The notes under the pieces: model-generated | Told to the model about the DNA's origin: nothing | The model's input: the letters and a program-made list of their open reading frames with translations, nothing else | The model's database searches: none | In this document: piece by piece, positions 11,001 to 23,000 of the stretch | Numbering within the stretch: the stretch's first letter is position 1 | Layout of the letters: each line of letters opens with the position of its first letter | Program-made: the position numbers and the translations under genes | DNA from: Nemertoderma westbladi | Lineage: Eukaryota > Xenacoelomorpha > Nemertodermatida > Nemertodermatidae | Length of the DNA: 64,000 nucleotides | Reading direction: 5' to 3' | Assembly (NCBI GenBank): GCA_032718475.1 | Contig: JAUCBJ010002752.1 | Location: 1 to 64,000 of the forward strand

Positions 11001-14000
11001 TCACTGTGTCCCCACCTGTTACCACGAATCACTGTGTCCCCACCTGTAACCACCACTCACTGTGTCCCACCTATAATCTCCACTCACTGTGTCCCCACCT
11101 GTAACCACCACTCACTGTGTCCCTTCCTCTAACCACCACTCACTGTGTCCCTTCCTCTAACCACCACTCACTGTGTCCCTTCCTCTAACCACCACTCACT
11201 GTGTCCCTTCCTCTAACCACCACTCACTGTGTCCTCACCTGTATTGTAACCACCACTCACTGTGTCCCACCTATAATCTCCACTCACTGTGTCCCCACCT
11301 GTAACCACCACTCACTGTGTCCCCGCCTGTAACCACGAGTCACTGTGTCCCCACCTGTAACCACCACTCACTGTGCCCCCACCTGTATCCAGCACACACT
11401 GTGTCCCCACCTGTAACCACCACTCACTGTGTCCCACCTATAATCTCCACTCACTGTGTCCCCACCTGTAACCACCACTCACTGTGCCCCCACCTGTAAC
11501 CTCCACTCACTGTGTCCCCACCTGTAACCTCCACTCACTGTGTCTCCCACCTGTAATCCTCTCTCACTGCGTCCCAACCTCCACTCACCTGTAACCTCAC
11601 TCACTATGTCCCACCTGGAACCTCCACTCACTGTGTGTAATCCCCACTCACTATGTCTCCCACCTGTAATCTCCACTCACCCACCTGTAACCACCATTCA
11701 CTGTGTCCCCACCTGTAACCACCACTCACTGTGTTCCCACCTGTAACCTCAACTCACTGTGTTCCCACCTGTAACCTCTACTCACTGTGTCCCACCTATA
11801 ATATCCACTGACTGTGTCCCAACCTCCACGCACTGTGTCTCCACCTGTTACCTCCACTCACTGTGTCTCCCACCTGAAATCCTTTCTCACTGTGTCCCAA
11901 CCTCCACTCACTGTGTCCCCACCTGTAACCTCAACTCACTGTGTTCCCACCTGTAACCTCTACTCACTGTGTCCCACCTATAATATCCACTGACTGTGTC
12001 CCAACCTCCACGCACTGTGTCCCCACCTGTTACCTCCACTCACTGTGTCTCCCACCTGAAATCCTTTCTCACTGTGTCCCTACCTCCACTCACTGTGTCC
12101 CCACCTGTAACCTCAACTCACTGTGTTCCCACCTGTAACCTCTACTCACTGTGTCCCACCTATAATATCCACTGACTGTGTCCCAACCTCCACGCACTGT
12201 GTCCCCACCTGTTACCTCCACTCACTGTGTCTCCCACCTGAAATCCTTTCTCACTGTGTCCCAACCTCCACTCACCTGTAACCTCTACTCACTATTTCCC
12301 ACCTATAACCTCCACTCGTTGTGTACCACCTGTAACCTACACTCACTGTGTCCGCACCTGTAACCTCCACTCGCTGTGTCCCTCCCACCTGAACCTGTTA
12401 CCTCCACTCACTGTGTCTCCCACCTGTAATCCTCTCTCACAGTGTCCCAACCTCCACTCACCTGTAACCTCACTCACTATGTCCCACCTGGAACCTCCAC
12501 TCACTGTGCGTAATCCCCACTCACTATGTCTCCCACCACACTGTGTCCCACCTATAATCTCCACTCACTGTGCCCCCACCTGTAACCACCACTCACTGTG
12601 TCCCCACCTGTAACCATCACTCACTGTGTCCCCACCTGTAACCACCACTCACTGTGTCCCCACCTGTAACTACGAGTCACTGTGTCCCCACCTGTATCCA
12701 CGAGTCACTGTGTCCCCACCTGTAACCACCATTCACTGTGTCCCACCTATAATCTCCACTCACTGTGTCCCCACCTGTAATCTCCACTCACCCACCTGTA
12801 ACCACCATTCACTGTTCCCACCTATAATCTCCACTCACTGTGCCCCTTCCTCTAACCACCACTCACTGTGCCCCTTCCTCTAACCACCACTCACTGTGTC
12901 CTCACCTGTACTGTAACCACCACTCACTGTGTTCCCATCTGTAACCACCACTCACTGTGTCCCCACCTGTAACCACCACTCACTGTGTCCCCACCCGTTA
13001 CCACGAGTCACTGTGTCCCCACCTGTAACCACCACTCACTGTGTCCCACCTAGAACCACCACTCACTGTGTTCCCATCTGAAAACACCACTCACTGTGTC
13101 CCCACCTGTAACCACCACTCACTGTGTCCCCACCTGTAACCACCACTCACTGTGTCCTCACCTGTATTGTAACCACCACTCACTGTGTCCCCACCTGTAA
13201 CCACCACTCACTGTGTCCCTCACACCTGTAACCACCACACACTGTGTCCCCACCTGTAACCACCACTCACTGTGTCCCCACCTGTAACCACGAGTCACTG
13301 TGTCCCCACCTGTAACCACCACTCACTGTGTCCCCACCTGTAACCACGAGTCACTGTGTCCCACCTATAATCTCCACTCACTGTGTCCCCACCTGTAACC
13401 ACCACTCACTGTGTCCCACCTAGAACCACCACTCACTGTGTTCCCATCTGAAAACACCACTCACTGTGTCCCCACCTGTAACCACCACTCACTGTGTCCC
13501 CACCTGTAACCACCACTCACTGTGTCCCACCTATAATCTCCACTCACTGTGTCTCCCACCTGTAACCACCACTCACTGTGTCCCCACCTGTAATCCTCTC
13601 TCACTGTGTCCCAACCTCCACTCACCTGTAACCTCCACTCACTATGTCCCACCTGGAACCTCAACTCCCTGTGTGTAATCCCTACTCACTATGTCTCCCA
13701 CCTGTAATCTCCACTCACCCACCTGTAACCTCCACTCACTGTGTCTCCCACCTGTAATCCTCTCTCACTGCGTCCCAACCTCCACTCACCTGTAACCTCA
13801 CTCACTATGTCCCACCGGGAACCTCCACTCACTGTGTGTAATCCCCACTCACTATGTCTCCCACCTGTAATCTCCACTCACCCACCTGTAACCACCACTC
13901 ACTGTGTCCCCACCTGTAACCACCACTCACTGTGTTCCCACCTGTAACCTCAACTCACTGTGTTCCCACCTGTAACCTCTACTCACTGTGTCCCACCTAT

Positions 14001-17000
14001 AATCTCCACTGACTGTGTCCCAACCTCCACGCACTGTGTCCCCACCTGTTACCTCCACTCACTGTGTCTCCCACCTGAAATCCTTTCTCACTGTGTCCCA
14101 ACCTCCACTCACTGTGTCCCCACCTGTAACCTCAACTCACTGTGTTCCCACCTGTAACCTCTACTCACTGTGTCCCACCTATAATATCCACTGACTGTGT
14201 CCCAACCTCCACGCACTGTGTCCCCACCTGTTACCTCCACTCACTGTGTCTCCCACCTGAAATCCTTTCTCACTGTGTCCCACCCTCCACGCACTGTGTC
14301 CCAACCTGTAACCTCCACTCACTGTGTCCCTCCCACCTGTAACCTCCACTCGCTGTGTCCTACCTGTAACCTCCACTCACTGTGTCCCACCTGTAACCTT
14401 CACTCACTGTGTCTGCACCAGCCTGTAACCTCCACTCGCTGTGCCCCTCCCACCTGTAACCTCCACTCACTGTGTCCGCACCTGTAACCTCCACTCGCTG
14501 TGTCCTTCCCACCTGTACCTGTAACCTACACTCACTGTATCCCACCTGTAACCTCCACTCGCTGTGTCCCTCCCACCTGTAACCTCCACTCACTGTGTCC
14601 GCACCTGTAACCTTCACTCGCTGTGTCCCTCCCACCTGTAACCTACACTCACTGTGTCCCACCTGTAACCTCCACTCGCTGTGTCCCTCCCACCTGTAAC
14701 CTCCACTCGCTGTGTCCCACCTGTAACCTCCACTCGCTGTGTCCCACCTGTAACCTCCACTCACTGTGTCCGCACCTGTAACCTTCACTCGTTGTGTCCC
14801 TCCCACCTGTAACCTACACTCACTGTGTCCCACCTGTAACCTCCACTCGCTGTGTCCCTCCCACCTGTAACCTCCACTCGCTGTGTCCCACCTGTGACCT
14901 CCACTCACCGTGTCCCACCTGTAACCTTCACTCACTGTGTCCGCACCAGCCTGTAACCTCCACTCGCTGTGTCCCTCCCACCTGTAACCTCCACTCGCTG
15001 TGTCCCACCTGTAACCTCCAATCACTGTGTCCGCACCTGTAATCTTCACTCGCTGTGTCCCTCCCACCTGTAACCTACACTCACTGTGTCCCACCTGTAA
15101 CCTCCACTCGCTGTGCCACTCCCACCTGTAACCTCCACTCACTGTGTCCGCACCTTTAACCTCCACTCGCTGTGTTCCCACCTGTAACATCCACTCACTG
15201 TCCCACATGACCCACCTGTAACCTCCACTCGCTGTGTTCCCACCTGTAACATCCACTCACTGTCCCACATGACCCACCTGTAACCTCCACTCGCTGTGTT
15301 CCCACCTGTAACCTCCACTCACTGTCCCACATGACCCTCCTGTAACCTCCACTCACTGTCCCACATGACCCACCTGTAACCTCCTCTCACTACGTTCATG
15401 TAGTTTCCTCTCTTCCAGTTGTTGTCTCAGATTCTTTAGATGTGCCTCTCTGTCGCGCCTACCCTCGTATACCAATGTCTCTTGTCTCGTTAACTCTTGT
15501 CTCGCAATATCACGCGAGATCTGCGCGTCGTTACTCATCGTTTTTAGATTGTTCAACTCTTCTTCTAGTTCTTGGATCTCCTGTTCCATGTCATCGAGCT
15601 GCTCGTAAATAATTTATCAAATTTAAGGCAGATTTAGATAAAATAAAAAATAAAACAAAAGTAATTTAATTTAACATATATTAAAGTGTTACAAATATAT
15701 ATTGTTTAATTATTTTAGCCAAAAATACAATATCAGTTATAATGGAAACACACGCAATAAACCCTATTTTGTTTAAATCATCCTTAGTTACCATGGTATT
15801 TGGACTAGGGTAACCATTAAAGGAGATTCCGTCTTAATAATAATGTAGTCAGTCAGTCTTCCTTCGGGTCCAGTGAGATTGGGCAATTTAGTGAAATGTT
15901 GACGTTGTCGCTACGAATAACCGGATGACCGAGATCAAAACCCGATATTGTTTTAGCGTACACGATACGACAACAGATCTATAATACCTGATGGATAAAT
16001 ACTTCCAATTTCGAAATAATTTTACTTAGTCCGCTCCCTTATGATATGACTGCACCGACATGAATTTCCTTAGGATTACGAATAGACCAACTCAAGTTAC
16101 ACGTATGATATTTTCATCGTAATTTGGCTTTATAAGCTTTACAACTTACTCTGTTATGGTGTGTTTTCTGATCGGTTTTCAAGGAATGTAATATCTTCTC
16201 GTATGTCCTATTGAGTCTCTCAGCTTCTTGTGTTTTTAATTGGGCTTTGTCCAATCTGAAAGAGCGGAAAAACCAACAAATTATATATAAATAAATCATA
16301 TTAGCTTTCCATGACGGCGACTATAAAATATGAGAAGAATGATAAACATCGCCGAACTCAGCAACGCATAGATAGATAGCGCATCAATGCTATTGGCAGG
16401 TATTTGGGTGAAAATTGGTTTTATAGATTGAATAATTTCCCAGATGATTGGTATTATTGCCATTTGGGAGATTCGTAAATTGTTCACGTTGTCTATTTAT
16501 GTTATTCACCTGTCGCTTTTTTTTTGCCCCATCTCGTTTTTACCTGCGCTATTTACCTATTCTCCAACTGGCACTTTTTTTGCCCCATCTCGTTTTTACC
16601 CGCGCTATTTACCTATTCTCCAACTGGCACTTTTTTGCCCCATCACGGATTTACCCGCGCTATTTACCTATTCTCCAACTGGCACTTTTTTGCCCCATCA
16701 CGTTTTTACCCGCGCTATTTACCTATTCTCCAACTGGCATTTTTTTTCCCCATCTCGTTTTTACCCGCGCTATTTACCTGTTCTCCAACTCCCACTGGCA
16801 CTTTTTTTACCCCATCTCGCTTTTACCCGCGCTATTTACCTGTTCTCCAACTGCCACTGGCACTTTTTTTTGCCCCATTTCGTTTTTACCCGCGCTACGC
16901 TATTTACCTGTTCTTCAACTGCCACTGGCACTTTTTTTGCCCATCTCGTTTTTACCCGCGCTATTTACCTGTTCTCCAACTGCCACTGGCACTTTTTTTT

Positions 17001-20000
17001 TGCCCCATTTCGTTTTTACCCGCGCTACGCTATTTACCTGTTCTCCAACTGCCACTGGCACTTTTTTTGCCCATCTCGTTTTTCCCTAGCTATTTACCTG
17101 TTCTCCAACTCTCACTGGCACTTTTTTGCCCCATTTCGTTTTTACCCGCGCTACGCTATTTACCTGTTCTCCAACTGCCACTGGCACTTTTTTTGCCCAT
17201 CTCGTTTTTCCCTAGCTATTTACCTGTTCTCCAACTCTCACTGGCACTTTTTTGCCCCATCTCGTTTTTACCCGCGCTATTTACCTATTCTCCAACTGGT
17301 ACTTTTTTTGCCCCATTTCGTTTTTACCCGCACTATTTACCAATTATCCAATTGGCACTTTTTTCCCCATCACGTTTTTACCCGCGCTATTTACCTATTC
17401 TCCAACTGGCATTTTTTTTGCCCATCTCATTTTTACCCGCGCTATTTACCTCTTCTCCAACTGCCACTGGCACTTTTTTGCCCATTTCGTTTTTACCCGC
17501 ACTATTTACATGTTCTCAAACTGCCACTGGCACTTTTTTTGCCCCATTTTGTTTTTACCCGCGCTATTTACCAATTATCCAACTGGCACTTTTTTGCCCC
17601 ATCACGGATTTACCCGCGCTATTTACCTATTCTCCAACTGGCAATTTTTTGCCCCATCACGTTTTTACCCGCGCTATTTACCTATTCTCCACCTGGCACT
17701 TTTTTTTGCCCCATCTCGTTTTTACCCGCGCTATTTACCTGTTTTCCAACTGGCACTTTTTTTGCCCCATCTCATTTTTACCCGCGCTATTTACCTATTC
17801 TCCAACTGGCACCCTTTTTGCCCCATCTCGTATGTACCCGCGCTATTTACCTATTCTCCTACTGGCACTTTTTTTTGCCCCATATCGTTTTACCCGCGCT
17901 ATTTACCTGTTCTCCAACTGTCACTTTTTTTCTCCATCTCGATTTTACCCGCGCTATTTACCTATTCTCCAACTAGCGCTTTTTTGCCCCATCTCGTTTT
18001 TACACGCGCTATTTACCTATTCTCCAACTGGCACCTTTTTTGCCCCATCTCGTTTTTACCCGCGCTATTTACCTGTTCTCCAACTCCCACTGGCACTGTT
18101 TTGCCCCATCTCGTTTTTACCCGCGCTATTCACCTGTTCTCCAACTTCCACTGGCACTTTTTTTGCCCCATCTCGTTTTTACAAGCGCTATTTACCTATT
18201 CTCCAACTGGCACCTTTTTTGCCCCATCTCGTTTTTACCCGCGCTATTTGTTAAATGTGAATAATAATCAGTTTGATCGAGTTATTATATTACAGTTTAA
18301 CCAATATATATAGTCAGACAGTTGAATCCAGTTAGATATAGAATCATGAACTGTAGCCTACTGATTACCGGTACGCGGTAACCATACTACCGTACCTATA
18401 TCAGTAACCAACACATACCGTCATCCAGGTACTGTCTACAGTATTAACAATCTTCCGTTTCTTTCCTTTTTAGTTTGTTCCACAAATAAATTCTAACTAT
18501 AAAAAAAGGTATTCTGGCCATAAGTCAATTATGGTCTTAAGTTTCAACTTGTACAAATACAAATCGGATAGTCATTCAATTAGTTACTTTCAGTTTGTTA
18601 CATTCATTGAAATTTATGCTATCGGCTTGTCAAACATGACCAGTTAGATTTTCCAAAAGCTCATACATCACAAACGGGTCGTTCAATATGCGTTTTAATA
18701 AAACAACGGACTGACTTTTTGCTTTGGTCAGTGTATCAGCAATCTGCAACTTTGTTGGAATCCATTTCAGTTTTTTAATATCAACCACGAGTTCTTTAAT
18801 AAATGCAAAGTCAATTGCCAGTCGTTTCTCTATCGGAATCTTCCCATTATATAAATCCTGAACCAATCCTTTGTGATCGGAGTAAAAATGACAATCAATT
18901 AGATCAGATCGCAATATAGACTTCATAAACATCTGAATATATCGACCCATATCGACACCCTCTACCAGGGCAAACGTCTCGGCAGATAATGTACTTTTAG
19001 TAACACGCCGACAACAACGGCTAGCCCAATATAACAAATAATGTCCCCAGAAAATATAGATAGCTAAGCGAGACGGGTTACCAAACGAAGAATCAACGAA
19101 TATATAAAGATTAGGAATTGTTGAACGCACTGCTTCGGGAGGATCTGCGGTTTCTGGATGGTAATATTTCAATATAACCTTTTCAGACTTTATCTTCCTT
19201 ACTGTTTTGTTTAATAACGCGATATTGTCCGCGTTTGGAGAGTTAATCTGAGATGAACTCCCTACAATAAATCCGATATCTGGTCTAGTGTTTGTTGAAA
19301 CCCACATTAGCTTCCCCAATGTTGATTTGAAATATGATTTGCACGATAACTCACTATCTTTGTCAATAACCTCAAAATCAATGCCTTCAATATACTGTTC
19401 TTGTGATATTTCATAACTACCATTATCTAGCTGGCGAATGCATACTCCCAGAAACTTAGTCCATGTATCTTTGATTCGCCGGACTTTACCCACTTTCAAC
19501 AAATGTGCAATGCCTTCACGAACCTTAGGAAGACCATTCACACCACCTATGAGAAGGTCATCAACGTGTGTTGCTATCATACCAACAAGTCTATCATGTT
19601 CATCATAATTTGTATACAACGCTGGATCAAATTGGTTTTGAAAGTTACCCAGTACAAACAGCTCTTCCTGCAACTTATGATACCAATACCTACAGGCATC
19701 CTGTAACCCATAGACGGCTTTATTTAATTTCCAGAATACATTCGCAGCTTTGATTTCTTTTGATTTGGTGCTTAATTTGTTTATGTACTCTGGAGGTGGT
19801 ACAGCATAAATAACTCGATCACTTTCAAAGTTATTACTCTGAAGAAAGGCCGTTTTAATATCAATGACCCACAAATCCCACTTAAATAAAGAAGCCATGG
19901 ATAACAGAGTTCGTATCGATGTCTTGTCACAAGTTGGCGAAAATGAGATTGGATCTTCTTTATCCTGAAATCCTTTAACTACCAAACGGGCCTTTGTAAA

Positions 20001-23000
20001 TTTTATACCTTCCACATCTTTCTCCGTAATAACCCAGCGAGTCTGAACAATATTAGCTTTACTAGGAACTTCATAGACTTCCGTATATACATCATTCTGC
20101 AGCCAGTTTAACAGTTCCTGTTCCTTGGCTGCCTCAGTGTCTAGCAAAGGTGTAGGTCTTTGTTCGCCAAAATAACCATAGAACTCTGGCGGTTTGCGCT
20201 CTCTTGTAGGATATTTCGAAGAAACTTCCGAAAGAATTGGTTCTTCCATGACCTCACAATTATCAATACTAGTCGATTCCATAGACGGCATCATTGCGTC
20301 ATCGTAATTAGCACTGGACGCATTCAAATCGTCAGAGTATGACTCAGAAGTTGAACCATTGGGATTGACTTGTTTGACTTTATTTATCGCCGGTAATTCT
20401 TCTGGATCAGAAGTGCCAACACTTCCTGAGTGGCTATAATCTTCAACTATCATGTCTGTGTCTTCGGTTTCTTTGAACTCACTTCCAAATCCCAGTTTGG
20501 CACTATCGTGTAGCTTAATTTTTGATCTATGACAACGGATATAGCGAGAGCCATGACCAACAAGTATTTCCGAACCTTTAACAGCAACAACCTTCGCTGG
20601 ACCACACCACTTGCCCGCAGTGTTATAATAATATACTGCATCTCCATTGACAACCTCACTATTAGATGGTCGTATGTTTCTTTGTAATGCTCTACGAACC
20701 CGACTAGAAGCATCCGATTTTGCAAATTGTTCCCTCACATCATTCAATAAAGCGATATGTTCAATAACAGATTTGCTAACTGATTGTGAATTATCTAAAG
20801 CACATAAGTTGTCCGTCAAAACTCCTCCTATATTCGGGCCCCTGCCAAACATTATTTGGTGTGGAGAAAAGCCATTATGATTTGGCCAAGCATTCTTTAC
20901 AAACGTAGCCATAGTTAATATTTTATAATCAGAATAGCTCTGATTATCCGATTTTATTCGACAATATATATCCTTAATTAAACCATTATGTCTCTCCGTT
21001 ATTCCGTTGCTGAATGGAGAGTATGGTGCCGTAACATCATGTGTCATATTAAGCTTATTGCACAACTCAGTAAAGCTTATAGCAACGAACTCGCCACCAT
21101 TATCTGTGAAGACTGATTTGTTAGGTGGACCAAAAATAGAACACCATTTATCCAATAATGCACTCTGAACACTTGTGGACAATTTATTTGGCAGTATCAT
21201 TGTCATACTATAGCGAGAGAATAAGTCTACAACGTGAAGAACAGGCTTACCATGGCTATAATTCAACTCTTCCATAAAAAATAAATCTAAACCGATAATA
21301 TCGTTACATGTTTTGCCAAGAGGCAGTGAAACAATTGGATTAGATGGTTTTCTTCTTCCATGTATTTTACATTCAGCACAATCCTTCATTACTTCATCAA
21401 CAAAAGTTATATAGGACTCACCAACAAACAAGCCAGACTGTTCGATCAGCTTAATTAGCGTTTGTTTCGACGGATGAGCGAACTGTTTATGAAGTTTCAG
21501 AATCTCCTTATATGATAACTGCAATTGAGATTTCGGATTCTGCAATTTCCCACGTTCGGTTTCACTAGAATCGATGCGATTATCACCGTTGTCAGCTCTT
21601 TTATCAGCTGTATCTGTGATTAATGCAGTATTAATAAGCCTTTCACCTGGAATTAGTGGAATCGCACAGTGACCAGATATTAACTCAACAAGTTGCACTG
21701 CTGATCCATTAATTGTTGCAATATTTGCCGAAATATCTAGCATTACCTGAAGTTTGGCCATTGTTGGTCGAGAGAGTAGTAGTGGCAATGATCCCTCTAT
21801 AACGTCAACAGATATTTTATACGTAATATCATTAACCGGAATATCAAGAATATAGTTCTGTTTTGCAATCTTTTCTTCTCCACCGCCAAATATATATACT
21901 GAATAAGTGGTACGAGAAGAAGGATTTACATTGAATATAGCCTTATAAGTTTCAAGCCATTCAGTTCCAGAAACAGTCTTCGTGCAAGCAGTGTCCAAAA
22001 TGGCATAAATGTCAGTTGTTTTTCTAATGAAGTTATTAGTTTTCTTGGTCGGTTTTGCAAGAAACACGCTATTTTTAAACAGATGTTTAAGAAAGTAAAC
22101 ATTTCGTTCATTATCTCCAGAATCTTCTCTACACCCAATGAGCATCTTTTCATTATCAGATTCTGATTCATTATGCGGACAGAGATCATCTGTATGGAGT
22201 ACAGACTCACATACATTACATTGAGATTTATGGGGACAATCCCGTTGAAAGTGATATATCGAATCGCAGACTCGGCAGCGGTTGTTTTTATTAGGGCCCT
22301 TGACATTTGAATTAGTAAATGGTAAAGGTAGTTTGCTGGTGTTTATCGAGTTTGGCTTAAACGATCTACCGGTGCCAGTACCTAGGTTGGATTTGGATTG
22401 AAAACGTGACGGTTTCTTATTCCTAAAATTAGCCTCCAAAGCAATTTCAGTTTTTAGTTCTTCGGAATCAAATCTCGATTCATCGGTGCCTAACTTGGAA
22501 TTACCAGATCCAATATCCGACATCATTCTCAAAATATGTCGTTTCACGTCATTAAATTCAAGTTTAGCAGTTGCCAAAATCATTTTGCGCTCACTATTAC
22601 TTAAATTGGATTTATGTATCAATTCGGCCGCCAAAATAGAATCGTCAAACGTAAGACCAAATTCTTTTAGGTTACTCACCATACTCTCGAATTTTATCAC
22701 AAAGTCACGCACATTTTCATTGGAATTTCGACAAAAATTCCGAAATATAACAAAATTGTTGTAGGCATCTTCCTCTTTTTCTTTTAAAAACGTTTCATCC
22801 AATTGTCTAATAAGAGAAGCTAAACCGCCATCCACCGCTAATGCGGGAACGTCTAAATCCAAAGCTTTATCTTTGGCAACACCACGAAGATTAAGAATTA
22901 CTGTAGCTGCTTGTTTCGCCGCTGAAGTTTCTGTTATCGATTCCCAAACTAAGATTTCTTTCTTCCACCGACGATAGTTTGGATTCTTTCCAGATGGATC

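Noticed and set aside
9531-15256. His/Cys/Pro-rich and Gly/Trp-rich ORFs
   Set aside because: They are translations of the 28-bp intronic minisatellite, in several frames on both strands, with no conserved start.
8400-15373. CRISPR-like array
   Set aside because: Units are contiguous with no unique spacers and the context is a metazoan intron.
16444-18313. Long aromatic-rich ORFs (FAPSRFYPRYLP-type), also 23742-25165
   Set aside because: Periodic translation of the 56-bp minisatellite, antisense to ODAD3; a near three-fold open repeat explains the length.
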